Part shown: piece after piece, positions 1 to 7,647 of the stretch
How positions within the stretch are numbered: position 1 is the stretch's first letter
How the letters are laid out: each line of letters begins with the position of its first letter
Origin: a candidate division NPL-UPA2 bacterium
Lineage (GTDB): Bacteria; Bacillota; UBA994
Assembly (NCBI GenBank): GCA_018725205.1
Contig: QLUB01000025.1
Span: forward strand, 1 to 17,420
Reading direction: 5' to 3'
DNA length: 17,420 bases
Program-made: the position numbers and the translations under genes
Notes under the pieces: generated by a model
What the model was told of the DNA's origin: nothing
What the model saw: only the letters and a program-made list of their open reading frames with translations
Databases searched by the model: none

Positions 1-15
1 TTGCTTCCTTTTGCT

Positions 16-2442
16 TCACCTGAACATTATGTCCCCGCAGCGCACTAGGCCCATGGGGCTAATGTTGACGTTCGTCAGCTCGCTGTCGCGGTAGGCAGCG
101 CCGGCCAATAAGTAATACAGCGGTATTAGCGGCATGTCATCCATAACCATGCGCTGCACACGCCGATATATCTCCTCGCGCTTAGTGGGGTTTAAGAGCT
201 TGCGTGCCCGCGCCAGCATTTCATCGACTGCCGCGCTTTTGTACAGCACGCGGTTCATGCTGGAAGCGCTGTCAAACAGCGGGGTCAGCATTTCTTCGGG
301 ACTGGGGCTATCTGCCACCCAGCGGCCCACATAGGCATCGGCGCGGCTCAAATTCTCGGCGCGCAGATAGACCTTGTGCTCTACCTTAACATACTCCACT
401 TCTACGCCGATTTGCCTTAAGGACTCGGCAAAAAATTCCTCCACGCGGTTAAAAATGGGCACGGCCTGGTCTTGGCGAGACAAGAGCAACAGCTGTGGAT
501 GCTTAATCCCAAGCCTAGACAAAACTTGTTTGGCGCGGGCAGGGTCGTAGGGGACAGGCTTTAATCTAGGGTCGGTGAGCAGCACGGGGGGGACAGGACA
601 ATGAGCTTCCTCGGCTAAAGCGGCAAACAACTCTTGCACAAGTCTGTGTTTGTCAACTGCCATGGCCAATGCTCGGCGTGCTTCCTTGTGCTTAACCAGG
701 GGGTTGTCAGAGGTCATGCGTAGCCCCGCAAATCCAAGGCCAAGCATGCTTTGCGTAAGGAGTTTGACACCGTCATCACCCTGCAGGAGCTTCGGCAGGT
801 CCACGCTTTCGTAGACTACCATGTCTAGCTCCCGCCGCCGGAAGCGCTCGACTAGGGAATTGCTGCCATAGCGAATCTCAATCTCCTTTACGAACGGCTC
901 ACCCATGCAGTATTGGTCAAAGGCCTCGAGTACGCATCCATCTTTGTTACGGCTGGCAATCCTGTACGGGCCACAGCCGACAATGCGGCCGGCTAGAGCT
1001 TCCTCCTTGGCGATAATGGCGCAGCTGTGTTGCGCTAGATTAAGCAGAAAGTCGCCCGAGAAGGTAAGCATTTTAGCCGACAAGTGGTGGGGCGCGATCA
1101 CCCGAATGCCGCTTATCTCCTCGGCCTGACCTGCGACGAAGCTTCCGTAGCCTTCCACTGCGCTAAGGACATACGCGCGCGGCGGACTGAGCTTAGGGTC
1201 AGCTACGCGCTCGAGCGAAAACTTGACGTCGACAGCGGCAACCTCTCGCCCGTGCGAGAAGCGTGCGCCTTGACGCAAGAAAAAGTGCCACTCCTGTTGT
1301 TCGGCGTCGTAATGCCATTTGCTGGCGAGGCCGGGTACAAGCCGGTCTCCGCTGTCAGTCCCAAGCAAACCTAAATGCACGTTAGCGAGCACCTGTGCGC
1401 CGTAGTACAGGGAGTTAAGGTGGGGATCAAAGGTGTCGGGCTCCTGCGGTAGGTTAAAGATCAGCCGCCTGCCTGAATCAGGCACGCTTTGCGCGGCATG
1501 GAATGTCCCCGCAGCGCGGGCCAAATCGTCGGCGATCACGGTCAAGCCGCCCAGCGAGCTCTTGGTAACCTCTGTGTAGACTGAGGAAACATCGGCAATC
1601 TGCGAGAGTTTGTCAAAGGAGCGACTTAGATTGTGGTTAGCGGTCACGATTTCTTCGAGGCGGACGGTTTGGTCCGCCACCGCACCCAAAATCTCCTTGG
1701 ACGCAGCATTAACGGCGCCCACCGAAGCCACAACCGAATTAAACACCGTGCCGAGCGCTATCGCCCCCTGTGTGCCGCTGGACACTTTACTTAGGATGTG
1801 CGCTAACGCAGTTTCTGCGTCGTGAATGGCCGCGGTTATGCCGGCGGTGCTGTCTTTGATTCTGCTGACGGATTCTACACTGCGGTCCGCTAGCTCGCGT
1901 ATGCCCTCGGCCACCGCCATAAACCCATGTCCTTCGTCATACCTTGCGGCTTCGATACTGGCGTTAAGCGACAGCATGCGTGTCGTCCTAGCGTGATCCC
2001 GCGTGACCGTCAACAGGTGTTCTATATCCTTAACTTTTGTGCGCAACAGCTGTGTTGCCTGTTTGGCGTCCTGCACGGCCTGCTCGATCAAGCGCATGGC
2101 GGCCGCGCTACTTTCCATGGCTTGCTGCCCAAGCTGCGCTGCCGACATAGCGCTTTGCGAAAGGCGCAGGGAGTTCTCTGTGTTTGAGAGTATCTCTTGC
2201 ATCAGCGCGGAATACCCCGTGACTTCGTCTTCCACGCGAGTAACGACTTCACGTTCATTGTCGGCGACGTTAGCTATCGCTTGCGAGAGCTGGATGAGAT
2301 TGTCCGCGACATCGGCAATGCCAACTAAGCCACGCTTAATGCGCCCGACGCTAAGGCGGTGGTTGCGCCTAACGCCACCTAAGCGGGAGGGCTGCTCTGG
2401 CGCGGTATCCGTTCTCTGGCGACTTCCCTTTGGCTTCCACAC
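16..2442 (-). CDS. Cytosolic MCP-type signalling domain fused to family-5 solute-binding domain (paralogue 1)
   Basis: The 808-residue product has an N-terminal alpha-helical, Ala/Ser/Gln-rich coiled coil (about residues 35-315) with a recognisable chemoreceptor hairpin tip (about 145-185: LSLNASIEAAR, then GHGFMAVAEGIRELADRS). A C-terminal SBP_bac_5 (peptide/nickel-binding) domain starts near residue 326 (NLPQEPDTFDPH, GLASKW, DVKFSLERVADP) and runs to the end. I see no signal peptide or hydrophobic membrane segment, so both halves are probably cytosolic. The usual receptor order (external sensor, membrane, signalling domain) is reversed. Compared with Tsr, the tip lacks the Phe373 and Asn376 equivalents and is one residue short after the conserved Glu. 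The start is GTG: the ribosome site GGAGGG overlaps the stop codon of the upstream paralogue and lies 8 nt from the GTG, which suggests translational coupling. Peptide sensing is inferred from the family; ligand and output are unknown. Binding without signalling is the main alternative. Confidence 0.88.
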   Translation of the reverse strand: MWKPKGSRQRTDTAPEQPSRLGGVRRNHRLSVGRIKRGLVGIADVADNLIQLSQAIANVADNEREVVTRVEDEVTGYSALMQEILSNTENSLRLSQSAMSAAQLGQQAMESSAAAMRLIEQAVQDAKQATQLLRTKVKDIEHLLTVTRDHARTTRMLSLNASIEAARYDEGHGFMAVAEGIRELADRSVESVSRIKDSTAGITAAIHDAETALAHILSKVSSGTQGAIALGTVFNSVVASVGAVNAASKEILGAVADQTVRLEEIVTANHNLSRSFDKLSQIADVSSVYTEVTKSSLGGLTVIADDLARAAGTFHAAQSVPDSGRRLIFNLPQEPDTFDPHLNSLYYGAQVLANVHLGLLGTDSGDRLVPGLASKWHYDAEQQEWHFFLRQGARFSHGREVAAVDVKFSLERVADPKLSPPRAYVLSAVEGYGSFVAGQAEEISGIRVIAPHHLSAKMLTFSGDFLLNLAQHSCAIIAKEEALAGRIVGCGPYRIASRNKDGCVLEAFDQYCMGEPFVKEIEIRYGSNSLVERFRRRELDMVVYESVDLPKLLQGDDGVKLLTQSMLGLGFAGLRMTSDNPLVKHKEARRALAMAVDKHRLVQELFAALAEEAHCPVPPVLLTDPRLKPVPYDPARAKQVLSRLGIKHPQLLLLSRQDQAVPIFNRVEEFFAESLRQIGVEVEYVKVEHKVYLRAENLSRADAYVGRWVADSPSPEEMLTPLFDSASSMNRVLYKSAAVDEMLARARKLLNPTKREEIYRRVQRMVMDDMPLIPLYYLLAGAAYRDSELTNVNISPMGLVRCGDIMFR

Positions 2443-2456
2443 TACCCTTGCCCTCC

Positions 2457-4838
2457 TTAGCTCGAAGCTCTGACGATGTCTTCACACCGTATAAGCCCCA
2501 TCGGACTCATGTCGACATGCCGCAGCGACTGGTCATAGCCTACACCTAGAGTTATGTAGTTTAGGCACACCACAGGCATATCGCCCACAATGATGCGCTC
2601 GGCTTCCTTAAGGAGCGCCAGCCGCTTGGCGCCATTTAGCGTCCGCCTAGCGCGGTCAATCAGCTTATCGACATCAGAGTTGCTGTAGCCCGACATATTG
2701 GTGGGTACACCGGAGTAAAAGATTGGGGTGAGCAAGGCATCTGCATCAGGAGTATCTGCTACCCAGCGCGAGAGGTGCAAATCCGCTGTCGCAATATTTT
2801 CGGGATTACGGTAGACGTTGTGGGGCACACGCACGATTTGCACCTCTAGGCCTACCGCATTAAGCGCTGCGATGCAAAACTGGCCCAAACGTTCATATAG
2901 CGGCGCCTGTTCATCGGAACGCAGCAAAATGGTTAACGGCTTGTCTGCGGCGAAGCGACTAAGTATACGCCGCGCCTCAGCTGGGGCAAAGCGTCCGGTG
3001 ACACCCTCGCCAAACACCGCGGGCGATAGCGGCGCGTAGGCCTCTGCTCCCATGCCTGCGAGCACTTCCAGGACGAGTTTGCCCCGGTCGATGGCCAGCG
3101 ATAGCGCGCGGCGAGCCTCTACGTCCTGCACGGCGGGATGCGTAGAACGGCAATTAAAGCCGAGGTACGTGTACCCGAGGATGCTCTGCTGCAGCACCTC
3201 GATGCGTGGCATGGCTCTGACACCGTTCCAAACGTCCGCGCTTTCAATAAATGCTACGTCCAGCGTCCCAGCCCCGAGCTTCTCCGGCAGGTCGGCACTG
3301 CTGAAGGAAAACTCAATGCAGCGCACAGCGGGTTCACCCTTGACATGTAGAGGTGAGGCCAGCAAACGGCAAAATTCCTGCGTTTGTTCGGCGATATAGT
3401 ATGCGCCTGCCCCCACTATTCGGCCTTCGCCGGCGTCAGCCGCCGAGATCACAGCGGCAAAATAGTGACTCAAATTCGTTAGTAGCCCACTGAAGGGTTC
3501 GCTCAGCTTGATGGTCACAGTGCGCTCGTCCGGCGTCTTAATGCCCTTTATCTCGTCAGCAGTGCCTGCCGCAAACTCCGCTAGTCCCTCTATGCCCGTT
3601 AAAGCCCAGCTTGACGGTGACTGTACAGTGGGGTCTGCCAACCGCTCTAAAGAAAATTTGACGTCGCTTGCCTGAACCTCGCGCCCGTTAGCGAACCGGG
3701 CCGATGGATTAACGCCGAAGACCCACGTTAGCGTCTCTTCATCGTAGCTCCATTTGCTGGCTAAGCCTGGTATGATCTGGTCCTTAGCGTCCGAAGCCAA
3801 CAGGCCCATATGTACGTTTGACAAGAGTTGCGCACCGTAGAAATCGAAGTTCTTATGCGGGTCGTAGGTCTGCGGTTCGTAGGGCAGGTTAATCGCCACC
3901 CGCGTCTCTGCGTCGACTACTTGGCGCGCGGCAAAAAGAGCCGTGCTCGTCACGGCTAGATCGTCAGCCTGGCGGTTAAGTGCAGCAATCGTGTTCTCGG
4001 CAAACGAGGCGTACGACGACGACACTTCCACCAAGCTGTAGAGCCGTTCAAAACTATCGTTCATGGCAGAAATGGAGGACGTAACGATTTTTAGGCTCTC
4101 CGTCTGCTGCGTTAACGCAGCGCTTATCTCGCGAAAAGCGCTGCTCGTTTCGTTGGCAGCGGCAAAAATATCCCCGAAGGACTGATCCGTGCTCGCGGCG
4201 AGCACCTCGCCTTCCGCTACGCGGGCCAAAATGCTCTCCAGCGAGCTCACGGTCTGGCGGATACCCTGCGCCACTTGGTCTACGGAAGACTGCATGGCGA
4301 CGGCGGAGACAGTGCTGCGCTCCGCTAGGCGCTTTACTTCTTGGGCGACAACAGCAAAGCCTCTCCCCGCTTGCCCGGCATGCGCGGACTGAATAGAGGC
4401 GTTGAGCGCAAGAATGCTCGTGGCCTCCGCTATATCGCGGATAGTGTTTAGCATTTCATCCGTATCGCGTGTCCGCGCGTTAAGCACGCCGACTACGGCT
4501 CTCGCTGCGTCCACCGCGGACCGAATACTATCCATGGACGCCAAGAACTCCCGCACAGAACGCGTCCCTTGCGTAGCCGTGTCTACGGCTTTTCCGGCCA
4601 ACCCTACGGATATTTGGCTGCGCTCCTGTACGCCTTCCGCAGAGGCCGCGTAGGCATCCATTTTGGCCTTTAATGAGCTCACATCGGCACTCTGTTTTGT
4701 AGCCTGCAGGGCGATTTTGTTGGTGACTGCAAGCAGGCTCTCGGCGACGCTAGAAACGTGACCGGCCCGCCTCGAGATCTTGCTCGTGGCAGCGACAAGG
4801 TTTCGTTTAGCTAGCTCGGTGCGTTCATTCCCGCCCAT
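2457..4838 (-). CDS. Cytosolic MCP-type signalling domain fused to family-5 solute-binding domain (paralogue 2)
   Basis: The 793-residue product has the same architecture as its downstream neighbour: a coiled coil at about residues 10-305 with an MCP tip near 130-175 (DIAEATSILALNAS, then GRGFAVVAQEVKRLAERS), and an SBP_bac_5 domain from about residue 313 (NLPYEPQTYDPH, YGAQLLSNVHMGLL, GREVQASDVKFSLERLADP) to the end. The N-terminus is charged and I see no membrane helix or signal peptide. The second half of the tip is closer to the chemoreceptor consensus than in paralogue 1. However, positions equivalent to Tsr Phe373, Asn376, Glu385, Arg388 and Glu391 read Glu, Ser, Gln, His and Gln. Both paralogues end with a shared block (MSPMGLIRCEDI here). 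The ATG is preceded by GGGGAGGA at good spacing, 30 bp after the U32 gene, so it is likely in the same operon. SgrR is a known precedent for a cytosolic SBP_bac_5 sensor. Ligand and partners are unknown. Confidence 0.88.
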   Translation of the reverse strand: MGGNERTELAKRNLVAATSKISRRAGHVSSVAESLLAVTNKIALQATKQSADVSSLKAKMDAYAASAEGVQERSQISVGLAGKAVDTATQGTRSVREFLASMDSIRSAVDAARAVVGVLNARTRDTDEMLNTIRDIAEATSILALNASIQSAHAGQAGRGFAVVAQEVKRLAERSTVSAVAMQSSVDQVAQGIRQTVSSLESILARVAEGEVLAASTDQSFGDIFAAANETSSAFREISAALTQQTESLKIVTSSISAMNDSFERLYSLVEVSSSYASFAENTIAALNRQADDLAVTSTALFAARQVVDAETRVAINLPYEPQTYDPHKNFDFYGAQLLSNVHMGLLASDAKDQIIPGLASKWSYDEETLTWVFGVNPSARFANGREVQASDVKFSLERLADPTVQSPSSWALTGIEGLAEFAAGTADEIKGIKTPDERTVTIKLSEPFSGLLTNLSHYFAAVISAADAGEGRIVGAGAYYIAEQTQEFCRLLASPLHVKGEPAVRCIEFSFSSADLPEKLGAGTLDVAFIESADVWNGVRAMPRIEVLQQSILGYTYLGFNCRSTHPAVQDVEARRALSLAIDRGKLVLEVLAGMGAEAYAPLSPAVFGEGVTGRFAPAEARRILSRFAADKPLTILLRSDEQAPLYERLGQFCIAALNAVGLEVQIVRVPHNVYRNPENIATADLHLSRWVADTPDADALLTPIFYSGVPTNMSGYSNSDVDKLIDRARRTLNGAKRLALLKEAERIIVGDMPVVCLNYITLGVGYDQSLRHVDMSPMGLIRCEDIVRASS

Positions 4839-4868
4839 AGATGTCCTCCCCGTTCGTCTTGTCGTCGC

Positions 4869-6077
4869 TCACACTGACGCAGAGCGCATAATCGAGTATT
4901 CGGCCAGCGGATGAGGAAAAGGCACGTACACCATCTCCTGCGCGTGGCGCGCGGCGTCTACGGTCGTGCGCGTGGCAGCGCTCATTAGGCCCGGGATGTT
5001 GTACGGCAAGGGATCTGCGATAGGACCGATAAACTCCACGCTTTGACCGACGCGAAAATGCCCGCGCTGCTCAATTAGGAGTCCATCCTCAGGCGAAAAC
5101 CCGCGCACTATACCTAAGAATTCTGCTTCCCCATGGCTGTTTCCTCCCGCGTAGAGGTGGTCTTCTGCAGTAGGCAAACCAAGTGCAAATCCTGTGGTGT
5201 AAGCGCGATGACTAACCTTTAACAGCTCGCGCTTAAGCTCTGCCGGCAGCTCTTCTCCCCGCGCCAGCGCGCCTAAAGCTCGCCGGTAAGCGCGAGTAAC
5301 GGTCGCCACATAGTGCACGCTTTTCATGCGCCCTTCGATCTTAAGCCCATTCACGCCAGTCTGCACTACCTCCGCGAGATGCGGATACAGACAGAGATCC
5401 TTAGAGTTCATAATATAGGTGCCACGCTCATCTTCTTCGATAGCGAAGTATTGTCCCGATCGCTTCTCTTCCACTAGGGCATAGCTATAGCGGCAGGGAT
5501 GCGCGCACTCCCCCCGGTTAGCGTCCCGCCCGACCATGTAGTTGCTGAGCAGGCATCTCCCCGAATAGGAAATACACATTGCTCCGTGCACGAACATTTC
5601 AAGTTCTACGTCTGGGACACGGCGGCGAATCTCGGTGATTTCCGCAAGGCTAAGTTCCCGCGCTAGAATTACGCGCCTAATGCCCTGCCGCGCCCAAAAC
5701 ATGACGCTCTGCCAGTTAATTGCGTTCGCCTGGGTGCTTAGGTGCAGCTCCATCTGTGGTATGACCTCCCGCGCGCATAAAAGCACCGCAGGGTCTGCGA
5801 GGATAATGGCGTCGGCACCAATCTCACTTAACCGCCGCAGGTAATCTGGGAGGCCGATTAAGTCTGCGTTGTGGGGGATAATGTTAACCGTAACATAAAC
5901 CTTACGCCCGTAACTGTGGGCATAGGATATCCCTGCAGCCAGGTCGTCCACGGAAAAATTGCCAGCGAAAGCCCGCATCCCATAGCGGGTTCCGCTGGCA
6001 TAGACGGCGTCGGCTCCGTATTGGACGGCAAAAATCAGCTTTTCTAGGGTACCGGCCGGAGCTAGTAGTTCGACCAT
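4869..6077 (-). CDS. trhP: Peptidase U32 family protein, TrhP-like tRNA hydroxylation protein
   Basis: The 402-residue protein starts with the U32 N-terminus (VELLAPAGTLEKL...GADAVYASG) and carries the family signature around residues 160-195: FVHGAMCISYSGRC followed by RGECAHPCR. Cys168, Cys175, Cys191 and Cys195 are the likely iron-sulfur ligands. Despite the 'peptidase' name, characterised bacterial members (TrhP, formerly YegQ/YrrN/YrrO) act in prephenate-dependent 5-hydroxylation of wobble uridine in tRNA, and RlhA acts on 23S rRNA. I infer the TrhP role from length and from its place directly after mltG, as yrrO follows yrrL in B. subtilis. The methyltransferase gene trmR (yrrM), which lies between them in B. 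subtilis, is absent here. The ATG is preceded by AGGAGGT, 9 nt away, and the gap to mltG is 27 bp, consistent with an operon. A collagenase-like protease annotation is a common alternative but less likely. Confidence 0.9.
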   Translation of the reverse strand: MVELLAPAGTLEKLIFAVQYGADAVYASGTRYGMRAFAGNFSVDDLAAGISYAHSYGRKVYVTVNIIPHNADLIGLPDYLRRLSEIGADAIILADPAVLLCAREVIPQMELHLSTQANAINWQSVMFWARQGIRRVILARELSLAEITEIRRRVPDVELEMFVHGAMCISYSGRCLLSNYMVGRDANRGECAHPCRYSYALVEEKRSGQYFAIEEDERGTYIMNSKDLCLYPHLAEVVQTGVNGLKIEGRMKSVHYVATVTRAYRRALGALARGEELPAELKRELLKVSHRAYTTGFALGLPTAEDHLYAGGNSHGEAEFLGIVRGFSPEDGLLIEQRGHFRVGQSVEFIGPIADPLPYNIPGLMSAATRTTVDAARHAQEMVYVPFPHPLAEYSIMRSASV

Positions 6078-6104
6078 AAGCTGTGGACCTCCTGTGCCAA
6101 GGTT

Positions 6105-7124
6105 CTATCTACGTGTAGCTAGCCGTATAGCCGCGCGGTGTTCGGCATAAGTGCGACTGAAGATATGCGAGCCGTCTCCGCGCGCCACAAAAAATAGGTA
6201 TGGTGTATCCTCGGGGGTCAAAGCAGCTTTAATCGACGCAAGTCCGGGATTGGCGATCGGGCCGGGAGGAAGGCCCGCGTGGCGGTAGGTGTTGTAGGGC
6301 GAGTCTACTTCAAGGTCCGCGTAATAGAGCTTGCCCGGCCGACCAATCACAAACTGCACGGTAGCGCACGACTGCAGCAGTATACCGCGCCGCAGGCGGT
6401 TGTAGAAAACGCCAGCAATACGAGGACGCTCTTGGCTTTTCACAGCCTCGCGCTCCACAATCGAGGCCATAGTTAGCACTTGGTGCAGGCTGTACTGCTC
6501 ACGCTTTTGGGACGCCGCGAATAGGGGGGACACTACAGCATCAAACCGTGCGACCATAGTGCGGATAACAAACTCTGGACTCGCATCAAGGTAAAACTCG
6601 TACGTATCTGGGAACAAATACCCTTCCAGCCGATGTACCGTGTTCAGGGGGATTGGCGCGAGATAGGCATAGGGCAAGGAGATAGTCCCGGCTGCCGCTA
6701 AAAACTCTGCTTGACTAAACACACCTTTCCCCTCCAAGATGCGTCCGATCTCGGGTAGGCTCACGCCCTCGGGGATGGTCACGCGCACTGCGGTGTTAAC
6801 GACCTGGCCTGCGCTCATTTTCATGATAATCTCACGTAAATTCATGCTAGGCGCGAGCTCGTAGACACCAGCCTGTAACGCGTGGGTTTTCCCATACCAG
6901 CGCACAGCAAACACAAAGGCACCTGAACTTCGCACCATGCCTGCCCGCTTTAACTCTGCGGCAATCTCCGACGCAGAACTGCCGCTTAGGATGTTGACGC
7001 GCCGCCCTTCGCCAAGGCCTGCCGGCGCAAAGAGTGAGGCAATAGACACTGCCCCAAGTAACGCAAGGGAACCTGCGCCTGCTGCAAGCGGGCGCCAATT
7101 GCGCTTAACCCAAGCCCTTACCAA
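6105..7124 (-). CDS. mltG: Endolytic peptidoglycan transglycosylase MltG (YceG-like)
   Basis: MltG is a membrane-anchored endolytic lytic transglycosylase that cuts nascent peptidoglycan strands and limits glycan length at the outer face of the membrane. The 339-residue product has one N-terminal membrane segment (about 13-35), a LysM-like region, and the YceG catalytic domain. The domain shows LEGYLFPDTYEF near residue 166, MASIVEREA with the probable catalytic Glu224, and SPYNTYRHAGLPPGPIANPG near 275-295. The N-terminus is doubtful. The only usable start in this frame after an in-frame stop at 7191-7193 is TTG at 7124, and it has no clear ribosome site. A good-looking ATG at 7191 lies in another frame, so either the start is weak or there is a frameshift (see findings). 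It lies downstream of the terminator of the DUF1292 gene and directly upstream of the U32 gene. I could not find a convincing promoter of its own. Confidence 0.92.
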   Translation of the reverse strand: MVRAWVKRNWRPLAAGAGSLALLGAVSIASLFAPAGLGEGRRVNILSGSSASEIAAELKRAGMVRSSGAFVFAVRWYGKTHALQAGVYELAPSMNLREIIMKMSAGQVVNTAVRVTIPEGVSLPEIGRILEGKGVFSQAEFLAAAGTISLPYAYLAPIPLNTVHRLEGYLFPDTYEFYLDASPEFVIRTMVARFDAVVSPLFAASQKREQYSLHQVLTMASIVEREAVKSQERPRIAGVFYNRLRRGILLQSCATVQFVIGRPGKLYYADLEVDSPYNTYRHAGLPPGPIANPGLASIKAALTPEDTPYLFFVARGDGSHIFSRTYAEHRAAIRLATRR

Positions 7125-7223
7125 CAGGATGAGCTGCAGGAGGGGTGTGCCTAAATGTAAGGGGAAACGTTGGCTGGGAATAATCGCGCATCAGCTCCAA
7201 TCGCTAGAGCTAGTCTCTAAACT

Positions 7224-7255
7224 AAAAAAGCGGGGTTGCAGAGAACATCCCGCTT
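7224..7255 (-). terminator. Intrinsic terminator after the DUF1292 gene
   Basis: On the minus strand a hairpin with a 7-bp perfect stem (AAGCGGG/CCCGCTT) and a roughly 14-nt loop is followed immediately by six T residues. It lies 15 nt past the DUF1292 stop codon and separates that gene from mltG. Confidence 0.8.
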
Positions 7256-7269
7256 AGGATTACGAAGCA

Positions 7270-7584
7270 CTATTTCTCAGTTTCGTCTTCGAGTTCTACT
7301 TCTGGATCGAGGTCCTCTTCCTCTTCAAGCATGCTCTCCCACTCGGCAACAACTTTCTCCCACTCTTGGTCATCATCGATATCTACTAGTACATCGTCCC
7401 CGTCCTCGTCGGTCTCAAGGCGCATAATCAGCGCTTCGTCCTCGTCGGCTTCCTCGTCATCGAGCGGGAACAGCACGGCATAGCGATTTCCTTCTACCTC
7501 TAGGACATCGATAATCTGAAATTCAAACTCGTTGCCTTCGTCATCCGTGAGTACAACAACCTCGTCGCGTTCATTCTCAGTCAT
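7270..7584 (-). CDS. DUF1292 family acidic protein (YrzB-like)
   Basis: The 104-residue product begins MTENERDEVVVLTDDEGNEFEF and contains the DUF1292 core (FQIIDVLEVEGNRYAVLFPLDDE). An extremely acidic C-terminal half follows, ending in LEEEEDLDPEVELEDETEK. The family has no established biochemical function, and its members sit beside ruvX and mltG across Firmicutes, as here. A longer reading from an ATG at 7608 is possible, but the sequence AAAGAGGTG inside that extension is a ribosome site placed 10 nt before the ATG at 7584, so I chose the shorter form. The gene has its own sigma-A promoter (7619-7647) and a terminator (7224-7255), so it appears to be a single-gene transcription unit, perhaps with some read-through from ruvX. 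Confidence 0.88.
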   Translation of the reverse strand: MTENERDEVVVLTDDEGNEFEFQIIDVLEVEGNRYAVLFPLDDEEADEDEALIMRLETDEDGDDVLVDIDDDQEWEKVVAEWESMLEEEEDLDPEVELEDETEK

Positions 7585-7618
7585 TGGCAAAAAACACCTC
7601 TTTCGCATTCATAGCTAC

Positions 7619-7647
7619 ATTTTACTCTAGGCCAGTAGTCAAGTCAA
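7619..7647 (-). promoter_or_regulatory. Sigma-A promoter of the DUF1292 gene
   Basis: A -35 box TTGACT (7642-7647) and a -10 box TAAAAT (7619-7624) are separated by exactly 17 bp. The -35 box overlaps the last two sense codons of ruvX. Predicted transcription start is near 7612, giving a leader of about 28 nt. Confidence 0.65.

Noticed and set aside
2003..2473. 156-codon plus-strand frame opposite paralogue 1
   Set aside because: Antisense to the coiled-coil part of a well-supported gene, with biased Ser/Cys/Arg composition typical of a shadow frame.
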